Assembly: GCF_008710155.1 (NCBI RefSeq)
Contig: NZ_VYPZ01000014.1
Span: forward strand, 1 to 64,000
DNA length: 64,000 nucleotides
Direction of reading: 5' to 3'
DNA from: Sphingobium limneticum
Lineage (GTDB): Bacteria; Pseudomonadota; Alphaproteobacteria; Sphingomonadales; Sphingomonadaceae
Part shown: positions 55,884-64,000 of the stretch, in pieces
Layout: every line of letters begins with the position of its first letter
How positions within the stretch are numbered: position 1 is the first letter of the stretch
Made by a program: the position numbers and the translations under genes
Notes under the pieces: model-generated
What the model was told of the DNA's origin: nothing
Database searches by the model: none
The model's input: only the letters and a program-made list of their open reading frames with translations

Positions 55884-57098
55884 TCAAATACGCTCGATGA
55901 TGATGCCGGTGCCCATGCCTGCGCCGACGCACAGGTTGATGAGCGCGGTACCCTTGCCCGATCGTTCCAGTTCATCCAGCGCCGTCCCCAGCACCATCGC
56001 ACCGGTCGCGCCCAGCGGATGGCCCATGGCGATCGCGCCGCCATTCACGTTGATCTTGCTATGGTCGAGGTTCATCGCCTGCATGTAGCGCAGCACGACC
56101 GAGGCGAAGGCCTCGTTCAATTCCCACAGATCGATGTCGGCGGCGGTCATGCCCGCGCGGCTCAGCAGCTTGCCCGCGACAAATTCCGGCCCGGTCAGCA
56201 TGATCAGCGGCTCCGACCCGATCGAGGCCATCGCCTTGATCCGGGCGCGGGGCTTCAGGCCATATTTGTCGCCCATATCCTTGTTGCCGACCAGCACGGC
56301 GGCCGCGCCATCGACGATGCCGCTGCTGTTGCCGGCATGGTGGATATGGTTGACCTTTTCCAGTTCGGGGTAGCGCAGCAGGGCGACGGTGTCGAAGCCC
56401 GGCATATCCTCGCCCAGCGCGGTAAAGCTGGCCTTCAATGCGCCCAGCGACTGCATCGTCGCATCGGGGCGCATATGTTCGTCATGATCCAGCACGATGC
56501 CGCCGATCACATCCTTGACCGGCACGATCGACTTTTTGAACCGGCCTTCGTCCCAGGCCGCCTTGGCGCGCTTCTGGCTTTCGACCGCATAGGCGTCCGC
56601 ATCGTCGCGGCTGATGCCGAACTTCGTCGCGATCACGTCGGCGCCGATGCCCTGCGGCGCGAAATAGGTCTTATAGGCGACCGCCGGGTCCATCGCCCAG
56701 GCGCCGCCGTCGGACGCCATGGGCACGCGGCTCATCGATTCCACGCCGCCGCCGATCGCGAACATCGCCTCACCCGAATAGACTTTGGCGGCGGCCATGT
56801 TCACGGCCTCAAGGCCCGAGGCGCAGAAGCGGTTGATCTGCACGCCCGGCACGGTCTGCGCATAATCGGCGTTCAGCACGGCGACGCGGGCGATGTCCGC
56901 GCCCTGTTCGCCGACCGGGCTGACGCAGCCCAGGATCACGTCGTCCACGTCCGCCGTGTCGATCTGGCTGCGGTCGCGCACGGCTTCCAGCACCTGCGTC
57001 GCCAGCTGAATGGGGGTGATGTCGTGCAGCGACCCGTCGGCCTTGCCCCGGCCACGGGGCGTCCTGACGGCGTCGTAAATATAGGCTTCCATGTTCAT
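55884..57098 (-). CDS. fadA: Acetyl-CoA C-acyltransferase (thiolase)
   Basis: The 404-residue thiolase has the acylated Cys in [13 protein letters not shown], His and Asn in [20 protein letters not shown] and the second Cys in CVGAGMGTG. It cleaves 3-ketoacyl-CoA in beta-oxidation with fadJ. GGAG precedes ATG 57098 with 5-bp spacing. The long open frame upstream to 58496 is a shadow of the divergent MFS gene. A TTTACGT-TT-ACGTAAA operator-like site lies 52 bp upstream. Confidence 0.92.
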   Translation of the reverse strand: MNMEAYIYDAVRTPRGRGKADGSLHDITPIQLATQVLEAVRDRSQIDTADVDDVILGCVSPVGEQGADIARVAVLNADYAQTVPGVQINRFCASGLEAVNMAAAKVYSGEAMFAIGGGVESMSRVPMASDGGAWAMDPAVAYKTYFAPQGIGADVIATKFGISRDDADAYAVESQKRAKAAWDEGRFKKSIVPVKDVIGGIVLDHDEHMRPDATMQSLGALKASFTALGEDMPGFDTVALLRYPELEKVNHIHHAGNSSGIVDGAAAVLVGNKDMGDKYGLKPRARIKAMASIGSEPLIMLTGPEFVAGKLLSRAGMTAADIDLWELNEAFASVVLRYMQAMNLDHSKINVNGGAIAMGHPLGATGAMVLGTALDELERSGKGTALINLCVGAGMGTGIIIERI

Positions 57099-57149
57099 TC
57101 CCTCTCCGTGGGGGCCGTTCCGGCGCTTCGGATCTCGGTGCTGAATGTA

Positions 57150-57165
57150 TTTACGTTTACGTAAA
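57150..57165. promoter_or_regulatory. Operator-like palindrome upstream of thiolase gene
   Basis: TTTACGTTTACGTAAA is a perfect inverted repeat of 7-bp arms with a TT centre. It resembles the motif described for MerR-family LiuR-like regulators of acyl-CoA catabolism. Position, 52 bp upstream of the thiolase start, suits a repressor of fadA-fadJ. The match to LiuR is from memory and unverified. Confidence 0.5.
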
Positions 57166-57338
57166 GTGCAAGTGTCTATTATGCTGCTCGCGGCCGGGCC
57201 AGCATGCCGTAGCGGCAGGGTCGCGCATGCGATTTCGCTGTCCAACTCGCTGTCGCATATCCAGGTTTCAGACGTGCGAATCCCCCGTCCGATCGGGTCG
57301 CTCCAGGGGGCAGGGGCGAGAAGCGTTGCACCCCGGCC

Positions 57339-59030
57339 ATGGACGGCTATATCGACCTCATGGACAGCGTGACCGAAGCCCCGACCCAGCAATCCCCGTC
57401 GCCTTTTTCCATCCCCACTTTCCGCGCGATCTGGACCGCCAGCCTGGCGTCCAATTTCGGCGGCCTGATCCAGTCGGTCGGCGCGGCGTGGATGATGACG
57501 TCGCTGCCGGCATCGCCCATGATGATCGCGCTGGTGCCGGCGGCGTCGATGCTGCCGATCATGTTGTTGTCGCTCTGGGCCGGCGCGGTCGCGGACAATC
57601 TGGATCGGCGCAAGGTGATGATCGCCTGCCAATGCGCCATGTTGCTGACCTCCGCTTTGCTGGCGATGACGGCCTGGTTCGGGTTGATGACGCCCTGGCT
57701 GCTCCTGTCCTTCACCTTCGCGATCGGGTGCGCCACGGCGATCAACGGGCCCGCCTGGCAGGCGTCGGTGGGCGACATGGTGCCGCGTGCTATTCTGCCC
57801 AGCGCGGTGGCGATGAACAGCATGGGTTTCAACCTGGCGCGTAGCACAGGGCCGGCGCTGGGCGGCATCATCGTCGCGGCGGCGGGGGCGGCTGCGGCCT
57901 TTCTGGTCAATGCGCTCAGTTATGTCGGCCTGCTGGTGGTATTGGCGCGCTGGCGACCCAATTTGCCGCCCAAGCTGCTGCCGCGCGAACGGCTGGGCGT
58001 CGCGATGGTCGCGGGCGTGGGATATGTCGCGGCGTCGCCGAACATCAAGCTGGTCCTGCTGCGCAGCGGGGCGTTCGGCCTTGGCGCGGCGGCAGTGTCC
58101 GCGCTGATGCCGCTGGTCGCGCGCGATGTGCTGGGCGGCGGGGCGCTGACCTTTGGCGTCACCAGCGGCGCGTTCGGCGTCGGGGCGGTGTTGGGCGCGC
58201 TGGGCAGCCGGCGGCTGCGCACCTTTGTGTCGGTCGAAACTTTGGTGCGGTGCGCGGCCCTCTCGATGGCGCTGGGCACGGCGTTGACGGCGATCAGCAG
58301 CCTGCTGCCGCTGGCCATTATGGGCTATATGCTGGCTGGAGCGGGCTGGGTTCTGGCGCTGTCCACCTTCAACGTGTCGGTCCAGATGTCGGCGCCGCGC
58401 TGGGTGGTGGCGCGCGCGGTGGCGCTGTATCAGATGATAGTCTTTGGCGGCATGGCCGGCGGCGCCTGGCTGTTCGGCTGGGTGGCGGAACATCATGGCG
58501 TCGTGACCGGCCTCTATGCCGCCGCCGCCGCGCAGTTCGTCGCCGCGATTCTGGGATTGTGGCGCCCGCTACCGCAGATTGGCGACGACAATCTCGACCC
58601 GCGCGGCGATTGGCGGGAGCCGGATACGGTGGTGCCGGTCGAGTCCCGAAGCGGGCCGATCGTCATCACGATCGAATATCGCATTCCGTCCGGATCGATC
58701 GTGCCCTTCCTGTCCGCGATGAGCGAACGGCGGCGTATCCGGCGGCGCGATGGCGCCCATGGCTGGCAATTGCTGCGCGATCTGGGCGAACCCAATCTGT
58801 GGGTCGAGCGCTATCATGTGTCGACCTGGCTGGACTATGTCCGCCATAATCAGCGCCGCACCGTCGCCGACATCGCCAACAGCGATGCGATCCATGCCCT
58901 GCATGAAGGGCCGGACGCACCGGTCGTGCATCGCCGCCTGGAGCGGCAGACGGGGTCGCTGCCGATCAGCCGCGCGCCCGATGCCCGCGAAATGGGGGAT
59001 GGCCTGACCGATCCGACCCGGTCGAGCTGA
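57339..59030 (+). CDS. MFS transporter with C-terminal dimeric alpha-beta barrel domain
   Basis: The 563-residue protein has about 12 helices of the MFS_3 (DUF894) branch: SNFGGLIQSVGAAWMM, AGAVADNLDRRKVM and NGPAWQASVGDMVP. A soluble C-terminal region (about 440-563) reads VVITIEYRIPSG-like strands followed by WQLLRDLGEPNLWVERYHVSTW, like antibiotic-biosynthesis-monooxygenase-type barrels. Family members include enterobactin exporters. Substrate unknown. The start could also be 57360. Confidence 0.85.
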   Translation: MDGYIDLMDSVTEAPTQQSPSPFSIPTFRAIWTASLASNFGGLIQSVGAAWMMTSLPASPMMIALVPAASMLPIMLLSLWAGAVADNLDRRKVMIACQCAMLLTSALLAMTAWFGLMTPWLLLSFTFAIGCATAINGPAWQASVGDMVPRAILPSAVAMNSMGFNLARSTGPALGGIIVAAAGAAAAFLVNALSYVGLLVVLARWRPNLPPKLLPRERLGVAMVAGVGYVAASPNIKLVLLRSGAFGLGAAAVSALMPLVARDVLGGGALTFGVTSGAFGVGAVLGALGSRRLRTFVSVETLVRCAALSMALGTALTAISSLLPLAIMGYMLAGAGWVLALSTFNVSVQMSAPRWVVARAVALYQMIVFGGMAGGAWLFGWVAEHHGVVTGLYAAAAAQFVAAILGLWRPLPQIGDDNLDPRGDWREPDTVVPVESRSGPIVITIEYRIPSGSIVPFLSAMSERRRIRRRDGAHGWQLLRDLGEPNLWVERYHVSTWLDYVRHNQRRTVADIANSDAIHALHEGPDAPVVHRRLERQTGSLPISRAPDAREMGDGLTDPTRSS

Positions 59031-59039
59031 TCTTCACTG

Positions 59040-59639
59040 CTATTGCGGCGTTACGGGGCGCCAGCCGGGCACGTCTTCGGGCGTGTCGATATCATGCAAT
59101 ATGTTGCCCATCGTCTCGATCTGGATGCCGTGGCTCAACAAGGCCCGCGCGCCCTGATCCCCTTTCAGCGCCAGCAATTCGGGGAAATGTTTGCGCCCGA
59201 TAAAGGCCGGAGGCGAAGAGGAAAAACCGTCGGTCGAGGAAACCACGGACCTGATATCCTCCGCCGCCAGGCAGATGCGATTATAATGGGTTTGCGGCAC
59301 GTCGGGCATGTCGGCCAGGCAGATCAGGATGCCGCGTATCTTGTTATTGGGCATCACATGTTCGACCGCACGCACGATGCTGCCCGATATCCCGTCTTCG
59401 GGCTGGTCGTTGACGATGATCGTATAGCCGCGCCGGTCCAGCTTGCGATGGATGACCGGTGCGAATTCGATCGGGCGGACGACCGCGATCAGCTCGGCAA
59501 AGGCCATGGACGCGACCGTTTCCAGCACATGCGCCGCCATCGGCTTGCCGCGCAGGTCGGTCATCAGCTTGTCCTCTTCGCCAAAGCGGGAAGAGGTTCC
59601 GGCCGCCAGCAGCACGGCGGCAATTCGTTTAGTACGCAT
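59040..59639 (-). CDS. MobA-like nucleotidyltransferase (MocA-like)
   Basis: The 199-residue protein has the NTP-binding loop VLLAAGTSSRFGEEDKL, the LADMPDVP motif and the C-terminal DIDTPED signature. These mark the MobA/MocA group, which transfers CMP or GMP to molybdopterin. ATG 59639 starts the domain. moaD-moaE are about 47 kb away; the actual nucleotide is not evident. Confidence 0.85.
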   Translation of the reverse strand: MRTKRIAAVLLAAGTSSRFGEEDKLMTDLRGKPMAAHVLETVASMAFAELIAVVRPIEFAPVIHRKLDRRGYTIIVNDQPEDGISGSIVRAVEHVMPNNKIRGILICLADMPDVPQTHYNRICLAAEDIRSVVSSTDGFSSSPPAFIGRKHFPELLALKGDQGARALLSHGIQIETMGNILHDIDTPEDVPGWRPVTPQ

Positions 59640-59793
59640 GATATGTGAAAGGCAGAGGCATTTTGTCGTGGCGATCCCGTATTGGCCCGATTTGCCACCA
59701 CTATCATCTTGTGTCCAGCGGTCCGAAAGGCACTGGCCATCGCGCACCCCAGCCGCCATATGCGGGACCAACAGCATAAGGAGTGGCCGGTAG

Positions 59794-60399
59794 ATGGCAT
59801 GTGACCTGGAAACGGAAACGATCGGCGATGGCAAGGAGCCGGTTCCGGCCGACGTCAGCGAAGCGATCCGCACCCTGATCCGCTGGTCGGGCGACAGCCC
59901 CGAACGCGAAGGACTGGTGGAAACCCCCGAGCGCGTCGCGCGCGCCTGGCGCGAATATTGCCGCGGCTATGCCGACGACCCGGCCTATCACCTGTCGCGC
60001 ATCTTCCATGAAGTGGGCGGTTATGACGATGTCGTGCTGCTCAAGGACATTCCGTTCCAGTCGCATTGCGAACATCATATGGCGCCGATCGTGGGCAAGG
60101 CGCATATCGCCTATCTGCCCGGCGACTATGTGGTCGGCATTTCCAAGCTTGCCCGCGTCCTGCACGCCTATGCCAACCGGTTGCAGGTGCAGGAACGGCT
60201 GACGTCCGAAGTCGCCAACTGCATCTGGGAACATCTGAAGCCCCAGGGCGTGGCCGTGGTGATAGAAGCGACCCATGGCTGCATGACCGGGCGTGGCGTG
60301 CGTACGCCCAATGTCATCATGAAGACCAGCCGCATGCTGGGCGTGTTCCGCGACGATGAAAAGTCGCGGGAGGAAGTGCTGAAGCTCATCGCTTCATGA
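59794..60399 (+). CDS. folE: GTP cyclohydrolase I
   Basis: The 201-residue enzyme makes 7,8-dihydroneopterin triphosphate from GTP for folate synthesis. Conserved are GLVETPERVARAWREY, the zinc motif HCEHHMAPI and EATHGCMTGRGV with the second zinc Cys. The last codons overlap the start of the SDR gene (ATGA). Confidence 0.95.
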   Translation: MACDLETETIGDGKEPVPADVSEAIRTLIRWSGDSPEREGLVETPERVARAWREYCRGYADDPAYHLSRIFHEVGGYDDVVLLKDIPFQSHCEHHMAPIVGKAHIAYLPGDYVVGISKLARVLHAYANRLQVQERLTSEVANCIWEHLKPQGVAVVIEATHGCMTGRGVRTPNVIMKTSRMLGVFRDDEKSREEVLKLIAS

Positions 60400-61235
60400 G
60401 TGAGACGGAAGAACCCGCCTATCGCCCGCTGGGCAAGGCGCGCAGCGATGCAGCGCCCGTCGGCGCCCCGCTGGCGCCCAAGCGGCTGGCGCTCGTCACC
60501 GGCGGGCACCGGCGGCTGGGCGGCATCATTGCCGCCGCACTGGCCAAAGCGGGCCATTCGCTCGCCATCCATGGCAGCCATGACACGCGGCTCGATTCCC
60601 ATCTGGCGCTGACCTTCGAGGAGGAAGGGACGGAGTGGGAAGGCTTCGTCGTCGATTTCGCCGATCCCGAAGGGGCAGAGGAACTGGTGGCGCAGGTGGC
60701 GGAGCGTTTCGGTCGCCCCCCCGACATATTGATCAACAGCGCCGCCATTTTCGGTCAGGACCGGCTGGAAACCGTCACCGCCGACGATCTGATGCGCCAT
60801 TATGCGGTCAATTGCGCCGCGCCGACCTTGCTGACCAAGGCGTTTGCGACCGTGCCGGCGGGGGTGGGGGATCGCTGCATCGTCAACATACTCGACCAGC
60901 GCATCGATCATCCTCATGCCGATCAGATGGCCTATACCTTGTCCAAGCTGGCGCTGGCGGGCCTTACGCGTACCAGCGCGAACAGTCTGGCGCCCAGGGT
61001 CCGCGTGAATGGCGTGGCGCCCGGCCTGACCATCGCGACGCCCGATTATGACGAAGCGCAGATGGAGCGGCTGGCGGACCTGATGCCGCTTGGCCGTCTG
61101 CCGCAGGCGGAGCAGATCGCGCAGGCGGTCCTCTATCTGGTGGAAGCGACGGCGGTGACCGGCCAGACCCTCTATGTCGATGGCGGCGCGCACCTTAAAA
61201 GCTATGACCGCGATTTCATGTTTCTGGGCCGGTAA
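60396..61235 (+). CDS. FolM-like SDR (pteridine reductase type)
   Basis: The 279-residue short-chain dehydrogenase has the N-terminal TGGHRRLGG, where Arg in the TGxxxRxG pattern is typical of pteridine reductases (PTR1, FolM). MAYTLSKLALAG provides the catalytic Tyr and Lys. The first 28 residues are an extra tail. It overlaps folE by 4 bp, and this coupling supports a pterin reduction role, such as dihydromonapterin or dihydrofolate reduction. Confidence 0.82.
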   Translation: MSETEEPAYRPLGKARSDAAPVGAPLAPKRLALVTGGHRRLGGIIAAALAKAGHSLAIHGSHDTRLDSHLALTFEEEGTEWEGFVVDFADPEGAEELVAQVAERFGRPPDILINSAAIFGQDRLETVTADDLMRHYAVNCAAPTLLTKAFATVPAGVGDRCIVNILDQRIDHPHADQMAYTLSKLALAGLTRTSANSLAPRVRVNGVAPGLTIATPDYDEAQMERLADLMPLGRLPQAEQIAQAVLYLVEATAVTGQTLYVDGGAHLKSYDRDFMFLGR

Positions 61236-61271
61236 AGACCGGCGCGATTTCGACAAATCAGAGGAGAAGGC

Positions 61272-62051
61272 ATGAGCTACGAAACGATTCTGGTCGAACA
61301 GCGCGATGCCGTGACGCTGATCACACTCAACCGGCCGCAGGCGCTGAACGCGCTGAACAGCCAGGTGCTCAAGGATCTGAGCGCGGCTTTCTCCGCCTAT
61401 GATGCCGATCCGACCCAGCATTGTGCGGTCTTGACCGGTAGCGGTGAGAAGGCTTTCGCCGCCGGCGCGGACATCAAGGAAATGGTGGAGAAGCAGGCCG
61501 CCGACTTCTTCCTGGAGGATTTCTTCTCCGGCTGGCAGACCGGCGTTGTGGCGACCCGCAAGCCCTGGATCGCGGCGGTGCAGGGCTTTGCGCTGGGCGG
61601 CGGGTGCGAGCTGGCGATGATGGCGGACTTCATCATCGCGGGCGATACGGCGAAATTCGGCCAGCCCGAAATCAAGCTGGGCGTGGCGCCGGGCATGGGC
61701 GGGTCGCAGCGCCTGACCCGCGCGGTGGGCAAGGCCAAGGCGATGGAAATGTGCCTGACCGGCCGGATGATGGACGCGGCCGAAGCCGAGCGTGCCGGGC
61801 TGGTGAGCCGCATCGTACCAGCCGCCGAATTGCTGGACGAAGCGCTCAGGACCGCCGCGACGATCGCCGCGCTGCCGCCGATGGCCGCAATGGTGAACAA
61901 GGAAATGGTCAATATCGCCTTCGAAACCGGCCTGGCGCAGGGGCTGCTGACCGAGCGGCGCCTGTTCCAGATCCTCACGGCTACCGAGGACAAGAAGGAA
62001 GGCATGACCGCCTTCGTCGAAAAGCGCGCCGGCGTCTGGAAGGGGCGCTAA
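61272..62051 (+). CDS. Enoyl-CoA hydratase
   Basis: The 259-residue crotonase has the oxyanion-hole segments [14 protein letters not shown] and [16 protein letters not shown], then [19 protein letters not shown] with the catalytic Glu. It hydrates 2-enoyl-CoA; chain length is unknown. GAGGAGAAG precedes the start. It is close behind the SDR gene (36 bp). Confidence 0.92.
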   Translation: MSYETILVEQRDAVTLITLNRPQALNALNSQVLKDLSAAFSAYDADPTQHCAVLTGSGEKAFAAGADIKEMVEKQAADFFLEDFFSGWQTGVVATRKPWIAAVQGFALGGGCELAMMADFIIAGDTAKFGQPEIKLGVAPGMGGSQRLTRAVGKAKAMEMCLTGRMMDAAEAERAGLVSRIVPAAELLDEALRTAATIAALPPMAAMVNKEMVNIAFETGLAQGLLTERRLFQILTATEDKKEGMTAFVEKRAGVWKGR

Positions 62052-62062
62052 GCAATTATAGG

Positions 62063-62094
62063 GAGGGTTCCCCGGCCTGCGCCGGGGAGCCCTC
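62063..62094. repeat. REP-like palindrome after enoyl-CoA hydratase
   Basis: GAGGGTTCCCCGGC pairs with GCCGGGGAGCCCTC around CTGC, with one G-U pair. The core is the same CCCCGGC/GCCGGGG as at 28-56 and 53538-53567. It starts 11 bp after the stop codon. Confidence 0.75.
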
Positions 62095-62355
62095 GTTATT
62101 AGTCAGCATCGTAGCATCTTAGGATGTGCTGACTTTAAACGCCTTTCACCAGACGCCAATGGATTGAAGGCGGGGTCGTATCTAAGCCTCTCATAATATT
62201 TTGATTATCTCGCCAGGCCGTTAGAAAATCTCATTGGTCCGTGGCGGAGTTGCCCGGCACTCTCGTTTCACAAGGAAACGCAGAAACGAACGCGGGAGGG
62301 GTCGCCCATCGGTGCGCCCTCCTTGCTGCTGCGTCTTGAAAACAGGGAGTCTTGC
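62095..62355 (+). other. Long leader of the TonB-dependent receptor gene
   Basis: The stretch contains a GTCAGCA/TGCTGAC hairpin near 62102-62133 followed by TTT, possibly a terminator for the enoyl-CoA hydratase gene. An AT-rich ATAAT-N6-ATTAT palindrome and short hairpins (GTTTC/GAAAC, GGAGGG/GCCCTCC) follow. No known riboswitch, cobalamin box or Fur box is recognised. Confidence 0.4.
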
Positions 62356-64000
62356 ATGTCCGTTGCCTCGTCCATTCGTCTATCCTCTCGCGCCGCGCTG
62401 CTGCTGGCCTCCGCCGTCGGAGCGTTGAGCGCGGCCCATGCGCAGGAAGGCGAAGAGAGCAGCATCACCGTCACCGGTCGCCGCATCTCGCAATCTGCCG
62501 AAGCGATCGGCGAGGACAAGGTCACAAACGTCGTCGCGGTGACGCGTGAAGCGCTGCTGTCCGCGCCGTCGGGTATTTCGGGCCTCAAGATGCTGGAGCA
62601 GCTGCCCGGCTTTAACGTGCAGACCGACGGTGCGCTTGGCCTCTATGAATTTGGCAACAGCGTTCAGACCCGTGCCTTCAATCTGGACCAGATCGGCTTT
62701 GTGGTCGATGGCATCCCCACCGGCCGCAGCGACGCCTTTGGCGGCAGCCCGGTCTTCCGTTATGTCGACAATGAAAATCTGGGCGTGGTGGAAGCGGCCG
62801 TGGGCGCGGGCGATGTCGGCCTGCCCAGCTACTCCACGCTCGGCCCGGTAGTGCAATATAACAGCATCGACCCGCAGAAGGAGGCCGGCCTGTTCGTGTC
62901 GCAAAGCTTCGGCGATTTCGACATGAAGCGCACCTTCATCCGCGCCAGCACCGGGCAGGTCGGGCCGTTCCGCGCCTATGTCAGCCGGACCAAGCTGAAC
63001 ACCGACCTGTGGCGCGGCGACGGCACGGTCGATCGCGAACATTGGGAAGCCATGGTCCACGCCGATCTGGGCGGCGACAGCTGGGCGCGATTCAAGTTCG
63101 TGTCGAACAAGTTCAACGATTTCGATTCCCCGTCGCTGACCCGCGCCCAATATCTGACCGGGACGGACGTTGGCGGAAAGAGCGGCCGGGATCGCGGCTA
63201 TATCTCGGTCGTCCCCAATACAACGCCGGGCTTCGCGCCGGTCGCCGGTGGCCCCGCCTATAGCAACGCCAACTATGCCTATACCAACACGCTCGCGATC
63301 AACGTGCGCGACGACAAGCTGTATGGCGGCACGGTCCATGCCGGGATCGCCGATGGCGTCTGGGCCGAAGCGACCGCTTATTATGAGGATAAGGGCGGCT
63401 ATGGCGTGTCGCCCGACACTTATGCCAACAGCCTGCTGCAATATCAGCGGCAGACGGCGGCGGGCATCGCGCTCTTCTCGCCCAAGGGCACCCAATATGG
63501 CCTGTCGACCGTGGGTGGCGAGCGTTATGGCCTGACCACCAAGCTGCACTGGGAAATCGGCGCCCATGCGCTGGAAGCCGGCTTGTGGGGTGAAGTCGAC
63601 ATCTACAACCGCACCCAGGCGCGCTACAACACGACCGACGGCTCGCCCGCCAGCGCGCCCAACCTCAACGAACTGGTCTATGTTCGCCGTAACTATCAGT
63701 CGGAACGCAACACCACGCAGGCGTTCGTCAAGGATCGCATCTCGCTGGCCGATGACAGCCTGATCTTCGATCTGGGGATCAAGGCGCTGAACATCGACTA
63801 TCGTTACAGCGGCTATCGCGACTTCAACGATTATTATCGCAATGCCGGGACGACGGCCGCGCCGCGCTGGGTGCCGGGCTGGGGGCCAAAGCAGCTGCGC
63901 GCCAATTATAGCGATGCGTTCCTGCCGATGGCGGGCGTCCTCTACAAGCTGGACAATCAGAGCCAGATTTTCGCGTCCTATGCGGAAAATATGGCCCTGC
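62356..64000 (+). CDS. TonB-dependent receptor, 5' part (runs off window)
   Basis: At least 548 residues are encoded, and the frame is open at the window edge. A signal peptide ends in GALSAAHAQ, then EGEESSITVTGRRIS provides the TonB-box-like segment. The plug domain runs from about residue 40 (LKMLEQLPGFNVQTDG; RAFNLDQIGFVVDGIPTGR; GLPSYSTLGP), and barrel strands follow. AGGGAG precedes ATG 62356. The substrate is unknown. It should take up an iron chelate, vitamin or oligomer in a TonB-driven manner. Confidence 0.92.
   Translation, partial: MSVASSIRLSSRAALLLASAVGALSAAHAQEGEESSITVTGRRISQSAEAIGEDKVTNVVAVTREALLSAPSGISGLKMLEQLPGFNVQTDGALGLYEFGNSVQTRAFNLDQIGFVVDGIPTGRSDAFGGSPVFRYVDNENLGVVEAAVGAGDVGLPSYSTLGPVVQYNSIDPQKEAGLFVSQSFGDFDMKRTFIRASTGQVGPFRAYVSRTKLNTDLWRGDGTVDREHWEAMVHADLGGDSWARFKFVSNKFNDFDSPSLTRAQYLTGTDVGGKSGRDRGYISVVPNTTPGFAPVAGGPAYSNANYAYTNTLAINVRDDKLYGGTVHAGIADGVWAEATAYYEDKGGYGVSPDTYANSLLQYQRQTAAGIALFSPKGTQYGLSTVGGERYGLTTKLHWEIGAHALEAGLWGEVDIYNRTQARYNTTDGSPASAPNLNELVYVRRNYQSERNTTQAFVKDRISLADDSLIFDLGIKALNIDYRYSGYRDFNDYYRNAGTTAAPRWVPGWGPKQLRANYSDAFLPMAGVLYKLDNQSQIFASYAENMAL

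Noticed and set aside
57099..58496. N-terminal extension of the thiolase frame
   Set aside because: The extension overlaps the divergent MFS gene, and the thiolase starts naturally at 57098 with a ribosome binding site.
62097..62355. Cobalamin riboswitch upstream of the TonB-dependent receptor
   Set aside because: The conserved B12-box and the GCCACTG core were looked for and not found.

Overview
The window looks like chromosomal DNA of a sphingomonad (Sphingobium/Sphingomonas-like alphaproteobacterium). This is inferred from the high GC content, the complete Entner-Doudoroff set (zwf-edd-glk-eda plus a separate pgl), a cyoABCD quinol oxidase with SURF1 and RegBA-type regulators, an epsC-type serine acetyltransferase followed by a DUF2794 gene, and a TonB-dependent receptor with a sphingomonad-style signal peptide. 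There are no rRNA genes, CRISPR arrays, prophage blocks or complete insertion sequences. Most of the window is ordinary core genome; the unusual material lies in intergenic palindromes, operators and a few small genes.

Layout. 1-7.3 kb: a GIY-YIG nuclease gene bracketed by 29-bp palindromic direct repeats, then sucD-sucA-sucB, an LprI-like periplasmic gene and lpd (2-oxoglutarate to succinate), closed by a clear intrinsic terminator. 7.6-15.7 kb: a class A penicillin-binding protein, a small membrane protein, an LplT-like MFS carrier, pgsA-moaD-moaE, oxyR, a TauE/SafE permease, cysE and DUF2794. 16.2-22.5 kb: a DUF2157 membrane protein, a nitronate monooxygenase-like enzyme, an alpha/beta hydrolase, a hybrid PAS kinase and a KDG kinase, then tRNA-Gly(CCC). 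22.6-29.4 kb (minus strand): cyoA-cyoB-cyoC-cyoD-surf1-regB-regA, with overlapping genes from cyoC onward. 29.6-38.7 kb: an MFS carrier, a divergent Amt coupled to a glycosyltransferase, a small HTH protein, a higBA toxin-antitoxin pair, two GIN/DUF2807 proteins, an M28 peptidase, a VOC protein and a SpoIIAA/STAS-like protein. 38.9-42.8 kb: hemB, an MFS-spermidine synthase fusion and a gamma carbonic anhydrase. 43.5-48.5 kb (minus strand): zwf-edd-glk-eda. 48.7-53.5 kb: a MerC-like protein, tRNA-Leu(CAA), an aminotransferase, pgl, ybaK and galE. 53.6-62 kb: fatty-acid oxidation genes (fadJ, thiolase, enoyl-CoA hydratase), a second MFS carrier, a MobA-like nucleotidyltransferase, folE and a FolM-like reductase. 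62.4-64 kb: the 5' part of a TonB-dependent receptor, cut by the window edge.

The genes fit together as a strictly respiratory, sugar- and acid-using lifestyle: Entner-Doudoroff genes feed the TCA enzymes, electrons reach a bo3-type quinol oxidase, and a quinone-sensing RegBA pair sits at the end of the oxidase operon.

Four things deserve most attention. (1) The GIY-YIG gene lies between perfect copies of a palindrome that recurs across the window, resembling an independent parallel to REP/RAYT systems. (2) Three paired palindromes have arms that differ only by compensatory changes, so the hairpins appear to be under selection. (3) A shared 20-bp operator-like palindrome (TGTATT-N8-AATACA) lies just upstream of a penicillin-binding protein, a DUF2157 membrane protein and a GIN lipoprotein, suggesting a small envelope regulon. 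(4) Two intergenic stretches 17 kb apart share an unexplained sequence element.
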